Source: Clostridium minihomine | GTDB taxonomy: Bacteria > Bacillota > Clostridia > Oscillospirales > Acutalibacteraceae | Direction of reading: 5' to 3' | Length of the DNA stretch: 64,000 bases | NCBI RefSeq assembly: GCF_900240385.1 | Contig: NZ_OEQH01000002.1 | Span: 508,488-572,487 of the forward strand | Notes under the pieces: generated by a model | The model's database searches: none | Seen by the model: only the letters and a program-made list of their open reading frames with translations | Told to the model about the DNA's origin: nothing | Shown here: positions 56,739 to 64,000 of the stretch, piece after piece | How positions within the stretch are numbered: position 1 is the stretch's first letter | How the letters are laid out: each line of letters begins with the position of its first letter | Position numbers and translations under genes: made by a program

Positions 56739-57153
56739 AAACCGTCTCCTCCTACAATAGAAATTTGGTTGAAAGTAAGTATGACACCACGATGTCAAAA
56801 TGTTACAGAAAAATACAATAACGTTAAAAACATTAATAAAATTATTTTTAGCGCAGAAACGTTTCTAGTGCAAATTGTGTAAAACACAACTGTTTTTTTT
56901 GCTTATTTGCCAAAAATCGACCCACATTAGACGTTTCAACCTGTTTTCATCTGCATGATTTGGCGTTCTCCGCACCGGGTATCCGCTTTCATTGGTTACT
57001 CAATAAACTAGGAGGTTTTATTGTAACATAACCGGCAGAAAACGAGGAATCGGCCACGGCACTGCGCCAATCGAAAGCTCATCTTTATGTATGTCAAGAT
57101 ATATATGTCGAGAGCCTTCTTTTTCCACTGTCTCTGAAAGCAAGAAACAAAAC
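56739..57153. promoter_or_regulatory. gltS copy 2 promoter and palindromes
   Basis: Minus strand TTGCAC (56868-56873), 17-bp spacer, TAAAAA (56845-56850). Three palindromes: TGACA-N6-TGTCA (56782-56797, in the leader), AGAAACGTTTCT (56855-56866, inside the promoter spacer) and TTGTGT-AAA-ACACAA (56875-56889, directly upstream of the -35). No gene in this gap. Confidence 0.5.
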
Positions 57154-57951
57154 TTACAGAGAAACTTGCTCCAAAGCAGTGGGGTCTTTCATTCCGATCC
57201 GCTTAGCTACCTCTACATAAACCTGTGGGTCGCCAGAGGTACAGATGGTAAAGCCGCCCTGTCCATGCTCTGCCAGGGCACCGTTTTCCTGTAAAAACCC
57301 GCGAACCGCATTGGCTTGTTCCAACGCCGGGTTTATAAAGGAAAGATCGGGGTAGCAATTCTTAAAGTTCTGCTCCACAATGGGGTAGTGGGTACAGCCC
57401 AAAATCACATGCTTAATTTGCGGATCCCTATCCAAAATCGTATCGATCTGGGTTCGGATTTCTGTGTTGATATCCTGTTGACTAAAATCCCCTCTGTCAA
57501 CCAACCCTGCTAAAAGCGGGCTTCCTTTGCCGGTCACCTGAACCTGAGGATCCAAGGCATGAATCAGCTTATCGTAATTTCCCGTTTGAATGGTAAATTC
57601 GGTAGCGATCAAACCAACCCTCTTAATTCCCGAGCGTGCCACATAAGCAGCGGAAGGGGCGATGATCCCAAGAATTTCAAAATCAAAATCCTCAGATAAT
57701 ACATCAACAAGAGTAGAAATGGTATTGCAGGCAATCGCGACAACCTTAACCCCTCGGTTGCCCAGATACCGCAGCATGTTGCGGCTCAGTTCTGTGATTT
57801 CCTGCGCGGTCTTGTTTCCATAGGGGCAATTTGCACTGTCGCCAAAGTAAAGGATATCTTCGTGAGGCAGAAGCCGCTGAATTTCTTTTGCAACGGTCAG
57901 TCCTCCAATTCCGGAATCCATTACTCCAATGGAACCTTTTAAGCTTAACAT
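57154..57951 (-). CDS. murI: Glutamate racemase
   Basis: 265-aa enzyme making D-glutamate for peptidoglycan. N-terminal MDSGIGGLTVAKEI, catalytic Cys75 (IACNT) and Cys186 (LGCTHYP), FGDSANCPYG. It is next to other glutamate genes but has its own promoter and probably a housekeeping role. The start is ATG 57951. Confidence 0.96.
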   Translation of the reverse strand: MLSLKGSIGVMDSGIGGLTVAKEIQRLLPHEDILYFGDSANCPYGNKTAQEITELSRNMLRYLGNRGVKVVAIACNTISTLVDVLSEDFDFEILGIIAPSAAYVARSGIKRVGLIATEFTIQTGNYDKLIHALDPQVQVTGKGSPLLAGLVDRGDFSQQDINTEIRTQIDTILDRDPQIKHVILGCTHYPIVEQNFKNCYPDLSFINPALEQANAVRGFLQENGALAEHGQGGFTICTSGDPQVYVEVAKRIGMKDPTALEQVSL

Positions 57952-58661
57952 AACAGCCTCCTTTTATTGCCGGATGATTGACTGTCCGGACCTTTAAATT
58001 TCTTGACGCCCTTATTATAGTGTATTTTATTTTCAAAGGCAATAGGTCCAAACGTACGATCCAGCGTGGATTTGCAGCTGTTTTGTCCTCACTGGAAGGA
58101 CATCATTCAGAAACCGGGAAATAACGATTTCTTTCGAATTTTTTCGCCATTTTCTACATGGATTTTTCAAGTTTCACTACCGGTTGTATTTCGGCGAGCT
58201 TTTTCTTTTTTCGCCAGAGCATTGGCACTCCCAAATCGTTCGGCGACACACCTCGTCTCTTTTCACCCCCCTTCTGCGGCAGTTGATTGCAAAAAATTCC
58301 AAATAACCAAACAAAAACCGACGATCCACACCATACTTTCTCCAGTGCCTCCTATAGAATGCCGGTTTTATTCCACTATAGTTTTATTCTGAAAGGCATG
58401 TCATTTATGACAAATGTATGTACTATATATAGAATTTTTGACATTTGTATTATTTTGTTTTTTTTTGATACCTTTTGAAAATACTATACTCTTTGTTTTG
58501 GGCATGTCCCGGGACAAACTGTGCACATTACACAAACAGATACCGGCTTAATTTCTTTTACTGTCCTTATAATAAGAACATTTTATTCAGATTTAGAATT
58601 AAAAAAATATGAATTTTTTTTGAACTAACTCCGTAGACACAGTATACTTTGGTGTTTTTGC
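57952..58661. other. murI upstream region
   Basis: Roughly 700 bp without a convincing gene. The murI promoter lies at its left end. An inverted repeat ACAAATGT / ACATTTGT brackets an AT-rich stretch at about 58410-58449. The rest is AT-rich and featureless by eye. Confidence 0.45.
58014..58042 (-). promoter_or_regulatory. murI promoter
   Basis: Minus strand TTGCCT (58037-58042), 17-bp spacer, TATAAT (58014-58019). Confidence 0.7.
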
Positions 58662-58705
58662 AAAAAAATAACCGGATCACTTCGCTTAACAGCCGCGATC
58701 CGGTT
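58662..58705 (-). terminator. Terminator of the PH-domain gene
   Basis: Stem AACCGGATC / GATCCGGTT; minus-strand U-run ATTTTTTT follows. Confidence 0.8.
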
Positions 58706-58736
58706 CCTTTTGTAATATGGCTCACTTTATCAATGC

Positions 58737-59126
58737 CTATTTCAAAACATATTCGGTTATTAAATCGTATACCTCAAACAGCAGTTCTTCCATAGAATTC
58801 TCTTTATCCCGAAAAAAGTTCAGCTCCAAAACAATTCCGCCAGACAAAACCAGCTTGATCTCTGCATCCAGATCCAAGCTTCCTGCTGTTTCAACCGCAT
58901 AGGTTACAATATTCTTGTACGGAACCGAAAAATACTCCACCTTTTTTCCGGTGATTCCTTGTTTATCTACGATCAGAATCCGTTTGTCCGTAAAAACTGC
59001 CGTATCCCGAAAGGTTTTTACACAAAACTGAACCTGCTCTGATGAATGCAGCATTCGTTCCAGTTCCGGCGTAATCGTCGATCTTCCGTAAAAGCTGAAT
59101 ATTTTATTGACTACGCTATCCGCCAC
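58737..59126 (-). CDS. Bacterial PH-domain protein
   Basis: 129-aa cytoplasmic protein with a YokE/bPH-like fold: FCVKTFRDTAVFTDKRILIVDKQG, then EYFSVPYKNIVTYAVETAGSLDLDAEIKL, the usual two-strand pattern of bacterial PH domains. Function unknown. I chose GTG 59126, 6 nt after AGAGGA; the open frame further upstream (to 59279) overlaps the next gene. It lies just after the NimA-like gene on the same strand, so they may be co-transcribed. Confidence 0.75.
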   Translation of the reverse strand: MADSVVNKIFSFYGRSTITPELERMLHSSEQVQFCVKTFRDTAVFTDKRILIVDKQGITGKKVEYFSVPYKNIVTYAVETAGSLDLDAEIKLVLSGGIVLELNFFRDKENSMEELLFEVYDLITEYVLK

Positions 59127-59178
59127 AATGCTTCCTCTTTTCTGTTTTGCATCCCTTTTTGAAATACTTTTACCGGAA

Positions 59179-59676
59179 TTACGGTTCTTGAGAAGGTTTC
59201 GGCTTTCTCCAGCGCGCCTTGCCGGTGATCCGATCAATGGGTATTTTAATAATTTCCATCCGATCCACGCCGCCTTCAATTTTCTTATCTAAGAAAGAGC
59301 TGCCGCCCGGAATCCCATATTTCTCACACAAAACCCGAAGAACCTGAACCTTTTCAGCCCGATCGGTTAAGATCTCTGCACAGCCCACAGCCACCGCACT
59401 TTCAAAATCGGTGGTGTATTGCTCCGGATAAAGCAAAGTCTGCCCAACACAGCTAACACATACCCTAGAATCGGTTCTCAGGTTATCTAGCTTTTGTCCT
59501 TCCAAAGCCATATGAATGTATATGACATGATCCTGCACAACCAGAGAAACCGGAATGCCATAAGGCGCACCGTCATCGGCATTGATGGTACAAAGCGTAG
59601 CATATTCGCAATTTTCTAAAATACGATAAGCTTCTTCTTCGCTGATTTGTCTTTCTTTTTTTCTCATGGGCCGCAT
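59179..59676 (-). CDS. Pyridoxamine 5'-phosphate oxidase-like (NimA-type) flavoprotein
   Basis: 165-aa split-barrel flavin-binding protein of the PNPOx-like superfamily: ILENCEYATLCTINADDGAPYGIPVSLV, IHMALEGQKLDNL, VCVSCVG. Members include nitroimidazole reductases (NimA). The 5-nitroimidazole activity is not implied by sequence. ATG 59676 follows AGGGAG. Located before the PH-domain gene. Confidence 0.85.
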   Translation of the reverse strand: MRPMRKKERQISEEEAYRILENCEYATLCTINADDGAPYGIPVSLVVQDHVIYIHMALEGQKLDNLRTDSRVCVSCVGQTLLYPEQYTTDFESAVAVGCAEILTDRAEKVQVLRVLCEKYGIPGGSSFLDKKIEGGVDRMEIIKIPIDRITGKARWRKPKPSQEP

Positions 59677-59896
59677 CGTTTCACTCCCTGTCTATTCTGC
59701 GTATCGTTGAAAAGTCGTATCTAACAAAATAATTTTTCTGTGGATATCATACTCTATTTTTTCTAAAAACACAACAATCCTGCACATACAAAAATCGGAC
59801 AAAATTGGTTCACACCCTGCTCTTTTCTTCTCGGCCAAACTGTGATACAATAACAGCAGAAATTCGCCGGATTGCCGCGTAAAGGAGCATATTGCC

Positions 59897-60430
59897 ATGA
59901 TATTATCGGGAAAAAAGATTTTAAAGCACATGGGCAAAGAGATTATCATCGAGCCGTTCGACGAAAAGAAGATGAATCCGAACAGCTATAATTTGTCCTT
60001 ACATAATGAGCTTTTAGTCTATGATACCCCTGTGTTGGATATGAAAACCCCCAACCCCGCCACTTTAATTACCATCCCACCGGAGGGGCTAACTTTGGAA
60101 CCGGGCCGCTTGTATCTGGGCCGCACGAAAGAATTCACCAAAACCGAATGCTTTGTACCCATGCTGGAGGGTCGCTCTTCCATCGGGCGGCTGGGGATGT
60201 GCATCCACGCCACAGCCGGATTTGGTGATGTGGGCTTTGCCGGCTATTGGACACTGGAAATTTTTGTGGTACAACCCCTGATTATCTACCCAGATGTAGA
60301 AGTCTGCCAGGTTTACTACCACACCATAGATGGGGAGTACGCCCCCTATTGCAGCGGAAAGTACCAGAACAATCAAGGAATTCAGCCCAGCCTGCTGTAT
60401 AAGGATTTTGAAGCAAAAAAAGAGGGATAA
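59897..60430 (+). CDS. dcd: dCTP deaminase
   Basis: 177-aa trimeric dCTP deaminase: MILSGKKILKHMG N-terminus, MNPNSYNLSLHNEL, catalytic GRSSIGRLGMCIHATAGFGDVGFAG with the substrate-binding and catalytic glutamate in TLEIFVVQP. It converts dCTP to dUTP in the thymidylate route; bifunctional variants exist. A terminator follows directly. Confidence 0.95.
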   Translation: MILSGKKILKHMGKEIIIEPFDEKKMNPNSYNLSLHNELLVYDTPVLDMKTPNPATLITIPPEGLTLEPGRLYLGRTKEFTKTECFVPMLEGRSSIGRLGMCIHATAGFGDVGFAGYWTLEIFVVQPLIIYPDVEVCQVYYHTIDGEYAPYCSGKYQNNQGIQPSLLYKDFEAKKEG

Positions 60431-60440
60431 CTCTTTTCAA

Positions 60441-60474
60441 AAAGGAAGCCCGGGTCAACCGCCCGGGCTTCCTT
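60441..60474 (+). terminator. Terminator of dcd
   Basis: 11-bp stem GGAAGCCCGGG / CCCGGGCTTCC then TTTCT. Confidence 0.85.
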
Positions 60475-60604
60475 TCTATTTATATAGTAATTCTGGCACC
60501 AACATTGCTCCCGTTCTTTTTTCCTACATTTTATTAAAATCCCCCACAGAACCCAATAAACCTTCTCCATTTTCTATTTCGTCAACCGCCGGCGTGATAA
60601 ATCG

Positions 60605-60787
60605 TTAGTGAATATCGTCCTGTGTAAAATAGTAGCCCACAAATGACATGATTAAGCCAATGATCGAGACCAGCCATCCTATATAAACAAGGTTAACTTC
60701 ACCAGCTCCGCCAACCCCACCAATACCAATGGATATCCCGAACAATATGATTGCTATACCCATCAACATTTTCTTCACCGATTTCAT
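60605..60787 (-). CDS. Small two-helix membrane protein
   Basis: 60-aa hydrophobic protein: MKSVKKMLMGIAIILFGISI helix, a Gly-rich turn GGVGGAGEVN, second helix YIGWLVSIIGLIMSFVGYYF. ATG 60787 is 6 nt after GGGTGA; a GTG lies 9 bp upstream. I do not recognise the family. Flanked by the dcd terminator and the tRNA repeat array. It could be a membrane-stress or accessory protein, but nothing more can be said. Confidence 0.55.
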   Translation of the reverse strand: MKSVKKMLMGIAIILFGISIGIGGVGGAGEVNLVYIGWLVSIIGLIMSFVGYYFTQDDIH

Positions 60788-61028
60788 AAATATCACCCAT
60801 AATATAAAAATTTAATTTGTGGATTAATTTTTGGTTCGATTATATCGCCCTATCAGAATATACGCAAATATTCTTTGACCCCTTTCGCGCCTTCGGCGGC
60901 AAACCCTTTGGTTTGAGCGATAAGAACAACCTATCCGTTCCCCGCATCCAAAAGGGGTTCTCACCCCAACGGACGTACCAGCTTTTTGAAATAAAAAAAT
61001 AGGACAAAGCAAAAAGCCTTGTCCTGTT

Positions 61029-61054
61029 TGGCGCGCCCGAAGGGATTCGGGCGC
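61029..61054 (-). other. tRNA-like minihelix, copy 1
   Basis: Minus strand GCGCCCGAA-TCCC-TTCGGGCGC then G-CCA: a 9-bp stem with a 4-nt loop ending in the discriminator and CCA of tRNA-Arg. The 3' strand is the real tRNA 3' end; the 5' strand is a complementary sequence not present in the tRNA. Same structure at 61209-61234 and 61390-61415. Confidence 0.55.
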
Positions 61055-61208
61055 ACAACGCCTTTTACGCCTTCGGCGACAAACCCTTTGGTTTGAGCGA
61101 TAAGAACAACCCATCCGCTCCTCGCATCCAAAAGGGGTTCTCACCCCAACGAACGCACCAGCTTTTTGAAATAAAAAAACAGGACAAAGCAAAAAGCCTT
61201 GTCCTGTT

Positions 61209-61234
61209 TGGCGCGCCCGAAGGGATTCGGGCGC
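61209..61234 (-). other. tRNA-like minihelix, copy 2
   Basis: Same 26-nt structure as at 61029-61054; 9-bp stem, discriminator G and CCA. Confidence 0.55.
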
Positions 61235-61389
61235 ACAACGCCTTTCGCGCCTTCGGCGGCGAACCCTTTGGTTTGAGCGATAAGAACAGCCTATCCGCTC
61301 CCCGCATCCAAAAGGGGTTCTCACCCCAACGGACGCACCAGTTTTTTGAAATAAAAAAAACAGGACAAAGCAAAAAGCCTTGTCCTGTT

Positions 61390-61415
61390 TGGCGCGCCCG
61401 AAGGGATTCGGGCGC
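61390..61415 (-). other. tRNA-like minihelix, copy 3
   Basis: Same 26-nt structure as at 61029-61054, the copy nearest to the tRNA. Confidence 0.55.
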
Positions 61416-61532
61416 ACAACGCCTTTCGCGCCTTCGGCGGCAAACCCTTTGGTTTCAGCGATAAGAACAACCTATCCGCTCCCCGCATCCAAAAGGGATT
61501 CTCACCCCAACGGACGCACCAGCTTTTTGAAA

Positions 61533-61569
61533 TAAAAAAACAGGACAAAGCAAAAAGCCTTGTCCTGTT
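61533..61569 (-). terminator. tRNA-Arg terminator
   Basis: Minus strand AACAGGACAAgGC / GCtTTGTCCTGTT stem, then TTTTTTTA, immediately after the CCA. Copied in each 180-bp unit. Confidence 0.85.
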
Positions 61570-61646
61570 TGGCGCGCCCGAAGGGATTCGAACCCCTGAC
61601 CTTCTGATTCGTAGTCAGACACTCTATCCAGCTGAGCTACGAGCGC
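61570..61646 (-). tRNA. tRNA-Arg (anticodon ACG)
   Basis: 77-nt cloverleaf on the minus strand, reading 5' GCGCTCGTAGCTCAGCTGGA. Acceptor stem GCGCTCG / CGGGCGC (one U-G), D arm AGCTCAGCTGGATAGAGT, anticodon loop with ACG in CTGACTACGAATCAG, T arm GGGGTTCGAATCCC, encoded CCA. The anticodon ACG, with A34 edited to inosine, reads CGU/CGC/CGA. Confidence 0.97.
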
Positions 61647-61808
61647 AAATTCAATTGCATGTCCCAATTTGAAACAGCTTTATTATTATAGTCAACAACG
61701 CGGAAAAAGTCAAGATATAATTAAAATTATTTTTATGGTTTATTTGGCCGGTAAAAATACCGGCCAAATTCCAGAACGGACAAGCAACCTACTTTGCCTC
61801 AGAAAATT

Positions 61809-63656
61809 CTACTCTTTTATTAAAACCGAAAAACCAAGAGGGGGCAGAACCAGTGCGCCGTCCTTTGCTTCTTCTCCTAATAAAACATCTGCTGTATTCC
61901 ATTCTTCCGACAAAACAATCCGCTCGGTGGAACCGCCAGAATTCAGTGCTACCAAAATTGTTTGTTCTTGACCCTGGCGCAGATAGCAAATACACCGGCC
62001 AGAAGCCAAAAGCGAAACCAATTTCCCCTGTGTCAGCGCCCCGGTGGCATTTCGCCTTAACTTAGCCAGGGTTTGATACCACTGAATCAAATCCGTATCT
62101 TCCTGTCCCCAAGGGTAGCATCCCCGGTTAAAGGGATCCCGGTATCCTTCCATTCCGGCTTCGTCTCCATAATAAATACAAGGCACGCCGGGCAAAGTGT
62201 ACTGCATCAGCGATGCCAGCCGCATCCGGCGCAAGCCCATCTCACGCTGCTGCGGTGTCAGCTTCTGCCAGCTTTGCCATTCCCGATCCCTGCCATTAAG
62301 CGGTTCCCCGCCCAGCACAGTCAATGCGCGCTCGGTGTCATGGGTTCCCAAATGGTTCATCAAACACCGCAGCACCTGGGGCGGGTAGTTCTCTTGCACG
62401 GTCAGAAGGATTTCCATGGTATCTTCCGACCGCTGACCGGTTAAAAAGCCTAAAATTGCACTGCGATAGGGATAATTCATCACGCTGTCCAACTGCCTGC
62501 CCAAAAGGTAGCGTCTGCGCTGGCCATAGGCCGTTTTATTGGAAGCATCTTCCCAAACTTCCCCCATTACCAAAGCGTCTGATTTTTCTTCTTGCGCCGC
62601 TTGGGTAATTAGGTCTAAAAGTGGATCCGAAAGCTCATCGGCTACATCCAGCCGCCATCCGGCCGCACCCCGGCGCAGCCATTGGCGCACAATACCGCCT
62701 GCTCCGCCGATGTACTCCCGGTAACTCGAAGCCGATTCGTTTACGCCGGGAAGTGTAATAAACCCCCACCAGCAATTGTAGCGATCCGGCCAGTGTTCAA
62801 ATTCATACCAGTCATAATAAGGGGATTGGGTGGACTGATATGCCCCCAAACCGGAATAGCGCCCTTGACGGTTAAAATACACGCTGTCGCTGCCGGTATG
62901 GTTAAATACGCCATCCAAAACCACGCGAATCCCCAGCTTTTCTGCCTTTTGGCAAAGAAGCTCAAAATCCTGCTCCGTGCCCAAAAGCGGATCCACACGA
63001 CTGTAATCAGCCGTATCATACCGGTGATTGGAATGAGCTTCAAAAATCGGGTTTAGATACAAGCAAGTTACGCCCAACGACTGTAAATAAGGCAATTTTT
63101 GGGTGATTCCGATTAAGTCGCCGCCAAAAAAATCCCGGTTGGTAATTTCTCCGGTTTCATCCGGGCGCCACTCTGGCTGCTCGCCCCATTCAGCATGCAT
63201 TCTGCGGTCAGAAGGAACCTCTTCCTTTGGCTGTCCGGAATTACAAAACCGATCGGGGAAAATCTGGTACATAACCCCTCCCGGCAGCCATTCAGGTGTT
63301 TCAAACCCTTTTTCATACACCGTGATCTGCCACTGTGTGCCGCCCGTTAAAATCCCTTTGCCGCCAAACCCTTTCCCCAGGCGCAAAACACCCTGTCCAG
63401 TCTGAAGCTCAAAGGAATAAAAATACAGTCCGCTGTGTTCCGGCGCCAAATCACATTCCCACCACTCGTGGTCATTCCCGTTCATGCCGCACCAAAACAT
63501 ATTCCAGTTAAACTGTGTCCCGCCGTCTTCCTGAACCTGCAAAACAGCAGCAGAACAACCAAGAGCGCGGGGTAGCGTTATTTTAAAATGAATATTCTGC
63601 CCCGCCGGAATTGCTCCGACGGGGTTTCGATACAATGAATTTCTGGAATCAAACAT
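61809..63656 (-). CDS. GH13 alpha-amylase family glucan hydrolase
   Basis: 615-aa cytoplasmic glycoside hydrolase family 13 enzyme (no signal peptide), neopullulanase/cyclomaltodextrinase-like. A CBM34-like N-terminal domain (about 1-115) precedes the (beta/alpha)8 barrel with GVFNHTGSDS, nucleophile Asp337 (GWRLDVADEL), acid/base Glu366 (VMGEVWED) and Asp440 (NHLGTHDTER). It degrades alpha-1,4-glucans or oligosaccharides, possibly glycogen, next to glycogen phosphorylase. ATG 63656. Confidence 0.93.
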   Translation of the reverse strand: MFDSRNSLYRNPVGAIPAGQNIHFKITLPRALGCSAAVLQVQEDGGTQFNWNMFWCGMNGNDHEWWECDLAPEHSGLYFYSFELQTGQGVLRLGKGFGGKGILTGGTQWQITVYEKGFETPEWLPGGVMYQIFPDRFCNSGQPKEEVPSDRRMHAEWGEQPEWRPDETGEITNRDFFGGDLIGITQKLPYLQSLGVTCLYLNPIFEAHSNHRYDTADYSRVDPLLGTEQDFELLCQKAEKLGIRVVLDGVFNHTGSDSVYFNRQGRYSGLGAYQSTQSPYYDWYEFEHWPDRYNCWWGFITLPGVNESASSYREYIGGAGGIVRQWLRRGAAGWRLDVADELSDPLLDLITQAAQEEKSDALVMGEVWEDASNKTAYGQRRRYLLGRQLDSVMNYPYRSAILGFLTGQRSEDTMEILLTVQENYPPQVLRCLMNHLGTHDTERALTVLGGEPLNGRDREWQSWQKLTPQQREMGLRRMRLASLMQYTLPGVPCIYYGDEAGMEGYRDPFNRGCYPWGQEDTDLIQWYQTLAKLRRNATGALTQGKLVSLLASGRCICYLRQGQEQTILVALNSGGSTERIVLSEEWNTADVLLGEEAKDGALVLPPLGFSVLIKE

Positions 63657-63693
63657 ACAAGCCGCTCCTCATCGCCTTTTTTCAGAAAAGCAC

Positions 63694-64000
63694 TTACTTT
63701 TGTGAAGGGGCAATGTGTATTTTAGGGTGAGCGGGAACCGGTTCCGCACTCCAAATTTCTGTGGCATAATCCCGAATGGAACGATCCGCCGAAAAACACC
63801 CGGCATGGGCAGTATTGGTCAGGCCTATCCGATACCACTGAGCGGAATTCGCATACAGTTCCATGGACTTTTTCCTTGCCCTGACATAATCATCAAAATC
63901 GGCCAGAACCATATAAGGATCGGAATTCCGAAGAGAATCAGAAATCTGCTGGAAGCTAACGCCGCCAAATCCCCGGCCCATCTCGTCAATCGCCTGATGC
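63694..64000 (-). CDS. glgP: Glycogen/maltodextrin phosphorylase, C-terminal part
   Basis: Minus-strand frame entering from the right edge, 101 codons visible plus stop. The last part, ADFDDYVRARKKSMELY, then IGLTNTAHAGCFSADRSIRDYATEIW, is the end of glycogen phosphorylase (PLP enzyme). The short ATG at 63981 is internal. It is 37 bp upstream of the GH13 gene, on the same strand, and both are probably one operon for storage glucan use. Confidence 0.88.
   Translation of the reverse strand, partial: HQAIDEMGRGFGGVSFQQISDSLRNSDPYMVLADFDDYVRARKKSMELYANSAQWYRIGLTNTAHAGCFSADRSIRDYATEIWSAEPVPAHPKIHIAPSQK

Larger units (their letters stand above)
60881..61570. repeat. Tandem ~180-bp repeats downstream of tRNA-Arg
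   Basis: Three complete units (180, 181 and 180 bp apart; boundaries 61030, 61210, 61391, 61571) and a truncated fourth (from 60881). Each has the last ~20 nt of the tRNA (61571 end), a 180-bp body and a copy of the tRNA terminator. Copies are over 90% identical. The region is open in several minus frames because of sequence composition but codes for nothing recognisable. Confidence 0.93.

Noticed and set aside
58066-58478. Plus-strand ORFs upstream of murI
   Set aside because: AT-rich chance frames with no ribosome site or recognisable domain.
60824-61667. Arg/Cys-rich ORFs in the tRNA repeat array
   Set aside because: They track the 180-bp repeat, run into the tRNA and contain no recognisable domain; frequent false calls next to tRNA genes.

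Overview
The window looks like the chromosome of an endospore-forming, strictly anaerobic Clostridia bacterium (Oscillospiraceae-like by gene content; the rank is inference) that ferments glutamate by the hydroxyglutarate pathway. The supporting genes are a complete GerA-type germinant receptor operon, two BclA/BclB-like collagen genes, an oxygen-independent HemW, Feo iron uptake and a large butyrate block. TGA is an ordinary stop here (feoA and gerA end with it).

Layout. 1-5.8 kb: orphan TAXI-type solute-binding lipoprotein, a sodium/glutamate symporter (GltS) with an elaborate control region, and a CitB/CitA-type two-component system. 5.8-8.8 kb: lepA-hemW. 8.97-9.73 kb: six tandem 126-bp repeats. 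9.9-13.9 kb: gerA-gerC-small subunit-gerB behind a sigma-G-like promoter. 14-19 kb: spore-surface module, with a collagen gene interrupted by two in-frame TGA codons, a second intact 719-aa collagen protein and a glycosyltransferase, behind sigma-K- and sigma-E-like promoters. 19-22.4 kb: Rrf2 regulator and two PLP enzymes of sulfur amino acid metabolism. 22.5-28.8 kb: iron region (two DtxR-type regulators, feoA-feoA-feoB, a 56-aa FeoB-associated protein, DUF2325, DUF3793, flavodoxin) plus an HD-GYP protein. 29-32.4 kb: xpaC-telA-lemA-TPM operon.

32.5-57 kb is the metabolic core. Glutamate enters through GltS; GdhA makes 2-oxoglutarate; a D-2-hydroxyacid dehydrogenase makes (R)-2-hydroxyglutarate; GctAB attaches CoA; HgdC/HgdAB dehydrate it to glutaconyl-CoA; the biotin decarboxylase GcdA/C/D gives crotonyl-CoA; Bcd-EtfBA reduces it to butyryl-CoA; a butyryl-CoA:acetate CoA-transferase releases butyrate. 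Crotonase, Hbd and thiolase connect crotonyl-CoA to acetyl-CoA. The membrane subunit gcdB is not in the window. An IclR regulator, a GlnK/GlnL-like two-component system and a second GltS lie in the same block. Two gcd promoters share a 12-bp box, and a Rex-like site overlaps the gcdA promoter.

57-64 kb: murI, a PH-domain protein, a NimA-like flavoprotein, dCTP deaminase, tRNA-Arg(ACG) followed by a ~180-bp repeat array that carries the tRNA 3' end as a CCA-ending minihelix, a GH13 glucan hydrolase, and the 3' end of glycogen phosphorylase.

CDS starts were chosen by ribosome binding site and family alignment from memory. Promoters, operators and terminators were read by eye and are predictions.
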